Assembly (NCBI GenBank): GCA_021292165.1
Contig: CM037877.1
Span: 128,096,402 to 128,160,401, forward strand
Origin: Shinisaurus crocodilurus
Lineage: Eukaryota; Chordata; Lepidosauria; Squamata; Shinisauridae
Direction of reading: 5' to 3'
Length of the DNA: 64,000 nt
The translations under genes were made by a program, and so were the position numbers. This document shows positions 42,900-53,632 of the stretch, piece after piece. The notes under the pieces were generated by a model that saw only the letters and a program-made list of their open reading frames with translations, ran no database searches and had not been told where the DNA came from. Numbering within the stretch: the first letter of the stretch is position 1; each line of letters opens with the position of its first letter.

Positions 42900-43050
42900 T
42901 GGCTCATGCTGGCTCAGCTTGTCTGAGCGTGGAAAGCTAAGCAGGGTCAGGCCTGGTTATTACTTGGATGGGAGACCCCTCCTCTAGTTTCCTGCATTGA
43001 GCAGGGGGTTGGACTCGGTGGCCCTGTAGGCCCCTTCCAACTCTTATATG
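42900..43050 (+). mobile_element. 5S rRNA-derived SINE with CR1 tail, copy 5 (best preserved)
   Basis: GGCTCATGCTGGCTCAGCTT, GTCTGAGCGTGGAAAGCTAA, GCAGGGTCAGGCCTGGTTAT, TACTTGGATGGGAGACCCCT, then CCTGCATTGAGCAGGGGGTT, GGACTCGGTGGCCCTGTAGG and CCCCTTCCAACTCTTAT. The A box, intermediate element and C box of the 5S rRNA internal promoter are all recognisable. The 3' third equals the CR1 3' UTR. The first 25 bp correspond only loosely to 5S rRNA. Confidence 0.95.
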
Positions 43051-44649
43051 AATCTAAAACTATTGCATGATAATTCCTTTATTGACTCCAGTTACTGTAC
43101 CTCATACAATATCTGAAGTCACAATGAAAAGTGATCACACTGGGGACCACAGAGAAGTGCACTATCTGCATCTTCACAAGGGCGACCATGCATCCAGGTG
43201 AGCCCACCATTTTCTTGGAACACGTGAAAGTGCAGAGAGACTAAGACACACACACCCCCAAAAAAACCCCGTACCCATGGCAATAAATGGTGTCCAAATG
43301 AGTCACATCATTTTTGTAAGGCAGTCAATATTGATAACATGCTTTCAAGTATATTCTTGCTGCCCTAAGGGCAGGACATCTAAATATCAAAGCAAACAGA
43401 GACTTTTAAGAAGTGGAATTCTGTGCTCAGTATCACATCCTACATTAAGCACAGCAAATATTGTTTCAGTCTTTCTAGCCAGAACTGGACACATGATAAT
43501 TGTAGTGGTAGTGGGAAAGTAACATCTTGCCTAACTCAGCAGAACTCCCAGTGCTGCCCACACTGAAGCTTGCTTTCTTCAAACCTGAACCCTGGATGGG
43601 AGCTTTTCTACATGAGGCATTTATTGTGCACTCATCATTCTCTACTCATGGTTGTTGTTTATAGGATCTTTAGACAATGTCATGACCCTCCAGTTTCAGT
43701 TCTGTTTTTAAAGAGCACTTTCAGTTAGTTTGTTTAGAGTAGGGAAAATGCAGTACTATATATGAAAGCAAAAGCAAATGCTTTTTCCACTTGCGTATTT
43801 ACGTTTTTCCACTATACCACAGTGCCACCTAGAGGTTATGTAGTGGGAAAGCAGGAAAGGACACACTCTTTGTGTAGTGCTCAGGTCTCAATTCTGTGAC
43901 GAAACTAAAAGTAGATACAGCAGGTTAACAGCCTCATGTAGAAAAGTTCTAGGTCTTTCCTTCAGCCTTTATCAATGCCTTCATCTTGAATTATTTTGTG
44001 GGTATATGAATTATAAAAACTTTACTAAACTCTCAACTGTTCCTGAATCAGCTTCCCTTTTCTGTAAGTTTCTCAGCTTTCGTTATAATTATTTTACAAA
44101 CCAGAAAGACACCAGAATTCTAATCTTATAGGGAAATTAACAGAATCACGAGATTAGTCCAAAATTTAGGATTCTTTGTGTTTGTCTTCCAGTTCCACCA
44201 CCACCACCCCCAAAAAAACCACGGTCCTATTTTAAAGCTTCTTCCTATTGTCATGAGATCATCTTATAACTTTACAAGAAAGTTTTAACATTTCACTTGG
44301 CAAGTTAAAAGAAGAAACAAATCATATTTGTAGCATGCCCTTTCTCTGTAGATCAGGATCTGCCATAAACCATGGTTAAACAAAACAAAACAAAACAAAA
44401 GATGTGCAGAGAATCTTGAAGTTAGTATATGTTTCAGGCCCATGTAGGAACACATTTAGACATGCCCATTCTGGTGCATGAATTCTGTAGCTGCCATTTT
44501 TCCAAGATGCCTGACATGTGAATGGGAGATATGCAATAATTCATGAATGGATGCATGTAGAAAGCTCATTTTGGTGGCAGAATATAGGGTTCTTGCTTTT
44601 GTAGTCAAGATGAGTAGAATCATTACTATTCACTGTAATCGCCTGTATG
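43051..44649. other. No gene recognised
   Basis: There is an (AAACA)n tract at about 44372-44399. Otherwise the stretch is unassigned. An 84-codon plus-strand frame at 43877-44131 shows no domain. Confidence 0.4.
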
Positions 44650-44657
44650 GTCTAGCA

Positions 44658-45301
44658 CAGGGGTTGGCAGTGTGGTGCTCGTAGCCATCAGTGCACCCCT
44701 GGACACCTTTTTTGGTGCCTGCTGATGTACCCTACCCCTCCCACTTCTTTTTTTTTAATTAACAAATTTTCTTAGTGGCAGCTGGGAATTAGTTGGCTGG
44801 TGGGAGCAGGGGAGAGAAATGGAGTTTGCCTTCCATGAAATAAGATTCTGTTGGCACTGAAAACTAAGTTCAAAGTAGTTGTTTAGTGTCAGACACCACC
44901 TCTGCTGTGTATTCTTATTTATTTATTTATTTATTTATTTATTACATTTATGCCCTGCCTTTTTTCCTGCAAGGAACCCAAGGCAGCTTACATAATCCTC
45001 CTCCTCCTCTCCTTTTTATCCTCACAACAACCCTGTGAGGTAGGTTAGGCTGAGAGGCAGTGACTGACTGGCCCAAAGTCACCCAGTGAGTTTCATGGCC
45101 GAGCGGGGACTAGAACCCGGATCTCCCGAGTCCCAGCCCAACACTCTCACCACTATGCCACACTGGCTCAGTCTTTTGGGCAGGTTACTTGTCCTTTCTA
45201 TCTAGCCATGCCCCTCATGGCAGCCATTTTGTGGTGGTGCCTAGGACAGTTTCTCAAATTGCCAAATGTGCCCAAAGGCTCAAAAAGGTTGCCTACCCCT
45301 G
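44658..45301. mobile_element. hAT non-autonomous element holding a SINE
   Basis: The ends are CAGGGGTTGGCAGTGTGGTG and CTCAAAAAGGTTGCCTACCCCTG-like. Flanks GTCTAGCA and GACTAATA match at 5 of 8 positions, so the duplication has decayed or is off by drift. The right end shares GGCTCAAAAAGGTT with the hAT at 56495-57575. Confidence 0.75.
44914..45169 (-). mobile_element. tRNA-derived SINE with L2-like tail
   Basis: On the minus strand it begins GAGCCAGTGTGGCATAGTGG (A box), then GTTCTAGTCC (B box). The conserved middle has CTCACTGGGTGACTTTGGGC, and the tail is an ATAAATAAATAAA run. It is inserted in the hAT element. It is the same family as 57942-58181. Confidence 0.92.
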
Positions 45302-45831
45302 GACTAATAGATAGGATATTGAACTAGGAGCAGGAAAACCTGGGTTCAGATACCTACTCAGCTATGAAGCTTCACAGGTATCCTTCAGCCAGTCATAAGA
45401 TCTTAGCCTAGCATACTTCAACAGGATTCTTGAGAGGATAAGAGAAGTGGGAAACATGTACACTGCCCTGAGTTCCTTGGATGAAGACTGCAATGAAAAT
45501 GAAGTAATAAATATTTATGTAATAATATTGAATCAGAAATCGCATTCGAGCAACAGCATGCATACATGGTCATCAATTCTTCTAGAAAAGGCATAACGCA
45601 CTTGCAAAACACCATCCACTTTCTCCCAGCTGCAGTCCAGCAGATACAGCATTATGTAGTCATCACAATCCAAGAAGGCAAGTGAGTCCCTGATAGCAAG
45701 GGATGCTTTTTTGGATGTGCGCTGTCGCTGTGATGGAGCTGGAGGTTGGTGACAGATCAGCAAAACACATGTTCAACTTTCTGTATGCATCAGCCCTCAG
45801 TTTGTCAAAAGTGTTCACTTTTGCAGATACT
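45302..45831. other. No gene or repeat recognised
   Basis: Unassigned. Minus-strand frames at 45418-45615 and 45533-45763 show no domain. Confidence 0.35.
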
Positions 45832-45839
45832 ATCCACAC

Positions 45840-45975
45840 CAGCCTTCCCCAATGTGGTGCCCTCCAGATGTTTTAGACTTCAACTCTCATCAACCCCAGC
45901 CAGCATGGCCAGTGTTGAGGGATGATAGAAGCTTTAGCCCAAAACATCTGGAGGGTACCATGTTGGGGAGCACTA
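45840..45975. mobile_element. hAT MITE of another family, TSD ATCCACAC/ATCCACAT
   Basis: CAGCCTTCCCCAATGTGGTG...CCCTCCAGATGTTTT at the left pairs with AAAACATCTGGAGGGTACCA...TGTTGGGGAGCACTA at the right. Flanking octamers match at 7 of 8. Confidence 0.85.
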
Positions 45976-46283
45976 ATCCACATTCTCACCAGACACCTAT
46001 CAGCATTCAGCATTTTCAATGCCTGTTTATGATAGGGCTGAGGGTCTCCCCAAATTGAGCCAAATGGTGCCTCTCCAGATTTATGATAGGGCCTCTCCAG
46101 ATTGTGCAGGATGTTTTCAGGCTATGCGATCTGTGCTGCAGGTTTGGTACCAATTCAACTGAGCACAGGTTCTGTGGTGGTGAAAGTAGCAAAGAAGGTT
46201 TTCTTTTCCATCTCCATTTCATCTTCACAGTGGCATCCAGTAGAGCTTTTTTGGGTGGTGTGGGGCCTGTTGCAATCTGGCTG

Positions 46284-46322
46284 AGAGAGAGAGAGAGAAG
46301 AGAGAGAAGAGAGAGAGAGAGG
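46284..46322. repeat. (GA)n microsatellite
   Basis: GAGA tract with a few AGAA interruptions, inside the L2 copy. Confidence 0.92.
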
Positions 46323-46571
46323 AAGTAATGGAAGTATCCAGAACACTGTCTCATCCAGTTGTGCTCTATGAGTGTCAGTTGCTGAGGCCTGAGGATGAAG
46401 ACACAGTCATGTTCAGTCGACTACTTGTATGCTTGCCCCTTGCCCCTTCTGACTTACTACATCTAACAGGGAGAGGATGTCCAACTGGGTTCAGGAGGTT
46501 GTAAATTCCTCTTTGAGAGAATGAGTGGTACCAGTGTCTTTAAACATGGCAGTGATCAGGCCACTCCTGAA

Positions 46572-47237
46572 GTTGTTGTAGATCACAAACTGAATATGAG
46601 CCAGCAATGTGATGTGGCTGCAAAGAAGGCAAATGCTATTTTGGGCTGCATTAATAGAAGTATAGCGTCCAAATCGTGTGAAGTGATAATTCCCCTTTAC
46701 TCTTGCACTGGTTAGGCCTCATCTTGAGTACTGTGTCCAGTTCTGGGCACCACACTTTAAGAAGGACATAGACAAACTGGAGAGGAGGTTCAGAGGAGGG
46801 CAACAAAGATGATAAAGGGACTGGAAACAAGGCCCTATGAGGAGAGACTGAAAGAACTGGGCATGTTTAGCCTTCAGAAGAGGAGACTGAGGGGAGATAT
46901 GATCGCACTCTTCCAGTACTTAAAGGGTTGCTTGTCACACAGAGGAGGGCCAGGATCTCTTCTCGATCATTCCAGTCTGCAGGACACAGAATAATGGGCT
47001 CAAGTTACAGGAACCCAGATTCCACCTGAACATCAGGAAAAAGACAATAAGACAATGGAACCAGCTACCTAGGGAGGTGGTGAGCTCTCCCACTCTGGAG
47101 GCATTCAAGGTGCAGTTGGACAGCTATCTGTCAGGGATGCTTTGACCTGGATTCCTGCATTGAGCAGGGGATTGGACTCGATGGCCTTATAGGCCCCTTC
47201 CAACTCTACTTTTCTATGATTCTATGATACTATGAAA
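46572..47237 (+). mobile_element. CR1 LINE 3' end inserted in L2
   Basis: It starts inside '[20 protein letters not shown]' and runs through '[20 protein letters not shown]' and '[17 protein letters not shown]' to the 3' UTR (GATTCCTGCATTGAGCAGGG...) and TTCTATGATTCTATGAT octamers. A short deletion near 47040 removed the 'FLTVRA' block. The L2 reading continues on both sides (CCACTCCTGAAG before, AAATCTAACCTGGACTC after). Confidence 0.92.
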
Positions 47238-48562
47238 TCTAACCTGGACTCAGAAGATGAAAACAACTATAGACCAGTTGCCAACATCCCCTTCTGATCC
47301 AAGGTGCTTCAGCAAGTGGTCGCTGATTAATTCCAGTCACTCTTGGATGAAATTGGTTTTCTAGATCCATTTCAATCTGACTTCAGGCCTGGTTTTGGAA
47401 CAAAAACTGCCTTGGTTCCACCGTGGTTCCCCTGTGCCAGGAGAGGGATACAGGGAGAGCGACTCTGTTGGTTCTCTTGGACCTCTCAGCAGCTTTTGAT
47501 ACCATTGGCCATTGTGTCCTTCTAGATAGGCTGTGAGTTGGGATGCGGGGGCACTGTATCGCAATGGTTCTGCCACTACTTGGATGGCCAATTCCAGAAG
47601 GTGGTGCTGGGGGATTATTGCTCTACTCCAAGGCAGTATCTCAGAGCTCTGTTTTATCCCCCATGCTTTTCAACATCTACATGAAAATGCTGGAAGAGGT
47701 TATCTGAGGATGTGGGGCTGATGATACCTAGCTCTACCTTTCATTTTCATCTAATATAGGTGAGGCAGTTAATGTTCTGAACCAGTGCTTAAGCAGGGTA
47801 ATGAACCAATAAACTGAGATTCAATCCAGACAAGATGGAGATACTGTTTGTGGGTGGTTCATCTGTCTGGTTAAGTGGTGTTCACCCTGTTCTGGAGGGG
47901 GTTGCTCTTCTGTTTGTAGTTTGGGGGTGCTCTTGGATCCATCATTATCATTAGATTCGCAGGTGGTCTCAGTGGATTGGGTTTTTTTAAATCCCAATCC
48001 ACTGGGATTTATCAGTTTAGGCTGATAAACTAACTATGACCCTACCTGGACAGAGATGGCCATGCAGGAGGTTTTTATAATTATCATTCAATGAATTTTG
48101 ACATACACATTTTCAGATATTTAAAAAACCAAAATCAAATGGAACATAACATGGATTTTATCTGTGGTTGCAGCTTACAAATATTGAAAAGTAAAGGAAT
48201 TATGATTAGGTCTATGATGGCAGACTTTGCATAGTACTTATGATGAAGACTTTACATAGTACTTATGATGATTATGACAGTGATTCACACTCCAGCAATC
48301 TCTTGTTTAGGTTATTGCAAATGTGCTTTACACAGGGTTCCCTTTGAAAATGGTCTGGAAACTTCAGTTAGTCCAAAACAGTGTAGTTAGAATGTTAATG
48401 GGATTGACTGATATGATCATATTATGGCACTACTTTGCCATCTGCACTGGCAGCCAGTCCATTTCCAGGCCCAATTCAAAATGCTATGTTTAACTTTTCA
48501 AGCACTAAGGGCACAATCCAATGGCCTCCTGACATTGTCTGGGGGAGGGGGGGCATAGGATT

Positions 48563-48614
48563 ATTCAGAGTCCCAGCTCTGAGGTCCTCTGACCATGGAG
48601 CTGGGACTCTGAAT
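48563..48614. repeat. Perfect 17-bp hairpin
   Basis: ATTCAGAGTCCCAGCTC (48563-48579) and GAGCTGGGACTCTGAAT (48598-48614) with an 18-bp loop. It is probably the core of a palindromic repeat of unknown limits (about 48500-48780). Confidence 0.85.
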
Positions 48615-48813
48615 GCAGAGCCCCCTCCCACCACACAGGCAGTGCAGAAGGAACCACGCCAGCTGCCTCTCCAATGTTGGAAATTGACCTCGGGGAGGGC
48701 TAGAGGGGTGTGCCGGGGGTGAGGAGGGGAGGAGGCTGGGCTCAATGGTTTACACCATATGCAAACAGCACCCCAGCTTCCTTCCCTCCCCCTCTGCAAT
48801 GCTTCATCTAGAT

Positions 48814-48947
48814 CAGTGTTCTCCAACCTTGGGTCCCAGATGTTTTTGGCCTACAACTCCCAGCATGCCCCAGCCAGCTATGCTGTGTGGGGCATGCTGG
48901 GAGTTGTAGGCCAAAAACATCTGGGGACCCAAGGTTGGAGAACACTG
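48814..48947. mobile_element. hAT palindromic MITE, TSD ATCTAGAT
   Basis: A 134-bp palindrome of the 'TGTTCTCC' family. The perfect 8-bp duplication ATCTAGAT (itself a palindrome) lies at 48806-48813 and 48948-48955. Confidence 0.95.
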
Positions 48948-49579
48948 ATCTAGATGGTCGAAAATGGCTTAGATGAAATACAGGGCATGAGGTGTGGGGT
49001 GGCAGAGACCACTACCACCACACCTTGCACCCTGCATTGGATGCACATAACCCTCCATGTTTGGAAACTAACATGCATCGAGGGTGGATGACATATAGGA
49101 TCATTCCCTAAATAGCTCAGGGCCAAGTTACCTGAAGACACATCTCCCATATTTACCAGTGTGAACCTTAAGGTCATTGACTGACACCCTCCAGGTTCGT
49201 GCTCAATGACTTCCTCTACTTCTTGCAGTGCAAAAAACTGTCAAAATTAGAGTTGTACATGAACCCCCAGATTTGACACGGACCCCAATTTGATGCTTCA
49301 GAAAATGATCTTGCTCTGCTCAGACCAATGGGAGACCACCCTCTTTGACTTGGGTACCAACCCCAGTCAAGATTTGCAAATCTGAGGTTTCATGCCTCCC
49401 ATTGACTAGCATGGGAAATTTAAAAAGCAAAACAAAAAACTAGCTATAACCCCTTTTTTTTTTCTCTTTGGCAGAATTGAATGATATTTGTGGACCATTG
49501 TTCTGACAATGGGAGACTAGAGGTGCCCCTAAGTAAGAAACCAGCAATGTTTCAGATGGATAAGTACAGTGGCTAGGTA

Positions 49580-49642
49580 GCTGGGGCATGCTGGGAGTTA
49601 TAGGCCAAAAATATCTGAGGAACCCAAGGTTGGAGAACACTA
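49580..49642. mobile_element. hAT MITE right arm only
   Basis: CTGGGGCATGCTGGGAGTTA, TAGGCCAAAAATATCTGAGG, AACCCAAGGTTGGAGAACAC, TA. The left arm is missing and no duplication is visible. Confidence 0.75.
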
Positions 49643-50208
49643 GGTTAGGGAGTTATGGTGATTAAAAACCAGTTTAAGGCATTTTTTCATAGTGACGTCT
49701 GGAGGCATTGGATGAATGGCCATCTTCCTGTCCCATCCTTACCATAGTAATGGCACAGTGATTGGGGTCCCTGATAAAATGTGCCCTGGAATTAAAAGGT
49801 GGAACAGTCCATCACTCAATGTGTCCATGTACTGCCTCCACACACACACACACACACACATACACACACACACACACACACAAGCATTTTAGAGAAATGA
49901 AACTATAAGACACTATTTGGAGAGGAGACAGAATGTCTGTGTCTCTGAGCATGGTAACAAAGCTTTGTTGTAGCTTGTCTTTGGTTCTGGTGGCTTCAAA
50001 GGGAAGCTCACTTTGCCTCAGGAAGTACCAGAAATTGTCTGAAAGGACCTGATTCTGCTTGGACTTTGGGCTTCATTTGAATCCGATGCAGATCCCTAGT
50101 CGCAATGCATCTTAAATAACAAACCCACATTCAAAAATTTACTAGCATTCATCAGTCGAAAATGTATGTTGCTGTTTGAGTGTAGTCTCTGATTCAACGT
50201 TATTCAAT
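49643..50208. repeat. Unassigned sequence with a (CA)n microsatellite at 49838-49882
   Basis: The CA tract is broken once by TACA. No gene or element is supported in the rest. The stretch 48956-49440 upstream is likewise unassigned. Confidence 0.6.
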
Positions 50209-50412
50209 ATTTATTTATTTATTTATTTCATTTTTATTCCAGCTTTCCTCCAAGAATGGATGACGTATGTGTTCCCCACTCCTCTTATCCTCACCACAAT
50301 CCTGTTGAGGTAGGTTAGGCTAAGAGATTATGACTGCTCAAAGAGCACCTGTGAAACTTCATAGCTCAGCAGGAATTGAAACCCAGGTCTTCCTACTCCT
50401 AGTCCAGCATTC
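50209..50412 (-). mobile_element. tRNA-derived SINE, older copy
   Basis: TTTATTTATTTATTTATTTC tail, then TTCCTCCAAGAATGG, CCTCACCACAATCCTGTTGA, GGTAGGTTAGGCTAAGAG and GAAACCCAGGTCTTCC (B-box region in reverse). It has the same architecture as 44914-45169, but more diverged. Confidence 0.8.
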
Positions 50413-50529
50413 CTTGTACTTGACATATGTTGTGGGATTTCATGATTCTCTGTGCGTCATTTATTTTTTAAAAATTTTTTTGATGTGGATCTATGGCAGA
50501 TCAAGAACTACTGCAGAGTTCAGGGCAGC

Positions 50530-50701
50530 ATGAATGGAGGTATGGTAACTTGGTATGTCATCATCTCAACACCCCTGTAAGATTAGGCTGAATAACAGTG
50601 GCTTGCACAGGATCGCTCAGTGAACTTAATGGCTATGTAAGGATTTGAACCCAGGTCTTCCAGGGACAGTTCTTCTAACATGCTACCCAATGCACCACAT
50701 A
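50530..50701 (-). mobile_element. tRNA-derived SINE, left flank of the copia relic
   Basis: On the minus strand: GTGCATTGGGTAGCATGTTA, GAAGAACTGTCCCTGGAAGA, CCTGGGTTCAAATCC (intact B box GGTTCAAATCC), TTCACTGAGCGATCCTGTG. Positions 50608-50701 (94 bp) recur at 53539-53632 with one difference. Confidence 0.8.
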
Positions 50702-51239
50702 AATACAAAATTCAAGAAATTCTTGAAAAGTAAAAGCATTAGACACAAATTACAGCCCCATCCTCTCCATTTCAAAATGGCGTTGCTAAAAAAAAACACT
50801 CCAAGAAATAATAAGAGCTCGATTAGCTGACTCACAGGTGGGAAACCGTTTCTGGGGGGATGCACTGTCAAATGCCAATTATTTGCTAAATACATTACCC
50901 AACACCACAACAAAAACTCCATATAAAATGTTTCATTAAAAAAAGCCAAATATAGCACACGTGCAAATTTTTAAGTACAAATGTTTTGTTCATATACAGG
51001 CACAAAACAAAACAAAGCTGTCTCCCAGAAGCTTTGAATGTTTTCTGCTAAAGTATAATGCACAAACAAAATGTTACAAGTTATAGTCACCACAACACAA
51101 CAAAGTAATTCTAAACAAAAATGTAATTTTTCATGAGCAAACACATAAACAGAAACAGCTGGTAGAATTGCCATTGCATGCAATGTCTAAAACACAGCAA
51201 AAAGTTTCTGAAACAAAACAAGTCACTAAGCAGATATCT

Positions 51240-52900
51240 AAAGAGCAGGAGAGAGGTAAACAATCTCTAAAGCGTTCAACCCGAGAACGTAAAACACCTG
51301 TTAGATATCAAGATAAATTCCAAAATAAAAAAAACTGTTGTACATAAAGCTCTCAAAATAGCTTTAAAACCACAAAGTTTTAAAAAAATTCAAAGCATAA
51401 AACCAAAAGTAAAAAATAATTAGTTTAAAGCCATGCAAAATAAAATCAATGCAATGCATGTTAACAAAACATAAAGTCTAATATCTTTGCCTATAGAGCG
51501 CAAAGCCATCACCTATAAATAAGTGTACAAAATAACAAATCACCAGAAGTAGGTAAAAAAATACAGAGCAAGGCTCGTTGCAAAAGAGTTTGCACAAAAC
51601 CATAAAATAAAATATAATTCCGTGTTTGCACCAACAACCAAGTATGCAACTGTCAAATTGTTGTTAAAATTGGCAGCACAAAAAAATAATAATAGCATTT
51701 CATTTTAATATAAAAACTGCTTTCCTATATGAAAAATTACCAAAAAAAATCTACATAATGCAACCAAAAGGTTTTATAAAAAATCCCAGTCTTGTATGTC
51801 ATCTGCACAAGTCCATATATAAATTAAAACAAGCAGCCAGGTGCTAAAACCAAAAACTAAACAGAGTTTTAATTAGTTTGAAATTCAAACAAAGCAAGGC
51901 TGACCACTGTCTGTACACAAATTACACAAAACCAGAACACTGGGTGTATTTGTTAGTCTTTGTTGATAATATATTGCTAGTAACTAAATCAGTAAGTCAA
52001 AAAAACAAAATTGCACAAAAATTGCAAACACACTTTGAACTAAAAAATCTAAGTTTAGTACAACACTATCTTGGAATACAATTATCCCAAGATAACAAAA
52101 GTTCTTTCTTAGTTAAACAAAGTAAAAAAATTCAAAAATTGCTAAAAGTTCATAAATTAAAAAATTGTAACCCAGTTACCACTCCAATAACTCTTAAATA
52201 TCAGAAACACACAAATAACACTGAATTTAAAGATATTAAAAATATCAAAGTGTTATTGGAAGCCTGCTATATTTAGCAAATATAAATAAGCCAAACATCA
52301 ACAATGCTATAAACATACTTAGCAAAAAAACGCAAAATCCTTCTATATATAATTAGCTAGCTATAAAACGTGTGTTAAAGTATTTAAAAAGTTCCATAAA
52401 TTGCAAACTAAAATTGTCATCACACACAAAAAAAGGTTTTTGTGTGTACACTAATGCTAATTAAAAATCTACAACAAATAAAAAATCCACAAGTGGAACT
52501 GTAATTTTGTATAATAACAGTTTAATTAACTAGTACACACGTAAGCAATCTTGTGTAGCTGTATCTGGTACAAAATCTAAATTCATCAGTTTATCTCAAG
52601 CATGCAATAAAATTAAATAGTTCAAACAACTGTTTGCTAATATGCACATACCGATAAACAAGGCTGTTACAATTTTTAAAAACAGCCAAGCTTACATAAG
52701 CATGGCTCTCAATGAAAATGTAATCCAAAAACCAAACACATTGATGTTCGTTACTCTCATATTAAAAAACTATGTGCAAAAAGGGTGGGTAACACTCAAA
52801 TACTGTGCAACAGAAAAAATAGTAACAAATCTTTTCACAAAACCATTGCCTGTAATAAAACACAGAAAACCGATATGTATCACATTCACAAGCTGGAGCA
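51240..52900 (+). mobile_element. Ty1/copia-type retrotransposon relic (reverse transcriptase and RNase H)
   Basis: In order on the plus strand: 'SLKRSTRERKTPVRY' near 51267 (pre-RT linker), then the open frame 51878-52276 with 'FKQSKADHCLY', 'VYLLVFVDNILLV' (the catalytic YVDD box, its second Asp changed to Asn) and 'FELKNLSLVQHYLGIQLSQD'. Next comes 52642-52900 with 'SQAYISMALNENVIQKPNTL', 'QKGWVTLKYCATEKIVTNLF' and 'TKPL', the RNase H end. The strand is strongly A-rich with CAAA repeats. Gag, protease and integrase were not recognised; 50702-51239 holds only A-rich decayed sequence. The catalytic change and stops make it inactive. Confidence 0.85.
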
Positions 52901-52929
52901 CATTGTTTACAATATGGAAGGAACAGAAT

Positions 52930-53340
52930 GGCGGTAAACAAGAATGTTGTGTCTTCTTACTTTCCCTTGTTATTTTTCATGGGAAAGCTAGGCCTGGGAA
53001 ACAGTATGAACTAGTCACATGGTTTAGATGTTCTGATGACGTACTGACTTGTTTTTCTGTCTGAAGCCATTTTAGAGAGGAGCAGGACTGTTCTCTCGGT
53101 TCACCCTTTTCTTCTGACTATTGCTTGCTGGACTTATGCAACAATGTAACGTCTTTGCTGAGGTGGGGTAAAGCTCAACTTGCTCCACTGGAATAAATGC
53201 TTGCTATGCATTGTACTCTGCACATGGACTGTAACTAGGAAATGTATACTCTGTAGAATATTACTTTGCTAAGTAAATAAACAGGTAGAATAGACCTGTG
53301 GAGTTACAGAGTTTTTTCCTTGCTATCTGCAAACGGGGGA
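52930..53340 (+). mobile_element. Probable 3' LTR of the copia relic
   Basis: It follows the RNase H end after a purine stretch. A start near TGTTGTGTCTTCTTAC (52945) is plausible. It shares an ordered set of blocks with 23200-23680, including AATGCTTGCTATGCATT and GCACATGGACTGTAACTAGG. AATAAA lies near 53194 and 53277. The end (near 53330) and a 5' LTR are not resolved. The CTGCAAACGGGGGAGCTGGC that follows also has a weak counterpart after the 23-kb copy. Confidence 0.65.
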
Positions 53341-53538
53341 GCTGGCTGCTGGTGCTGGAGTCAGATTACATGCTGGAAAGCTGGCTGGCTGATTGCAACT
53401 GAAACGCTGCACGCTGCGCAGAGAGAGGGGGAGAAAGATCTGGATTTCTGTGTGTGGAGTTATGGGCCTCTACACACGAACAGGATTTTTAATCTCCCAT
53501 CTCGCACACACGGGGCTCTGCTGTCATTCACGCGCCAT

Positions 53539-53632
53539 CAGGATCGCTCAGTGAACTTCATGGCTATGTAAGGATTTGAACCCAGGTCTTCCAGGGACAG
53601 TTCTTCTAACATGCTACCCAATGCACCACATA
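53539..53632 (-). repeat. 94-bp direct repeat of SINE sequence, right flank of the copia relic
   Basis: Identical to 50608-50701 except one base (GAACTTCATGG here, GAACTTAATGG there). It is only the 5' part of the SINE. Sequence differs immediately outside on both sides. Confidence 0.95.

Larger units (their letters stand above)
46090..48499 (+). mobile_element. L2 LINE, plus strand, long decayed ORF2, split by a CR1 copy
   Basis: Ordered plus-strand blocks: 'VVKVAKKVFFSISISSSQWH' and 'PVELFWVVWGLL' near 46175-46270, 'SLREWVVPVSL' near 46500, 'YRPVANIPF' near 47270, 'FLDPFQSDFRPGFGTKTALV' near 47360, 'LLDLSAAFDTIG' near 47480 (catalytic D), 'MLFNIYMKMLEEVI' near 47665, 'NPDKMEILFVGGSSVW' near 47830 and 'LQLVQNSVVRMLMGL' near 48365. 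The coding order is that of L2. A GA expansion (46284-46322) and the CR1 (46572-47237) interrupt it. The 3' UTR is missing beyond 48499. Confidence 0.88.

Noticed and set aside
4493..43050. 5S rRNA genes
   Set aside because: Only the internal promoter region matches. The 5' part is diverged and the 3' part is CR1 sequence, so these are SINEs, not 5S genes or plain pseudogenes.
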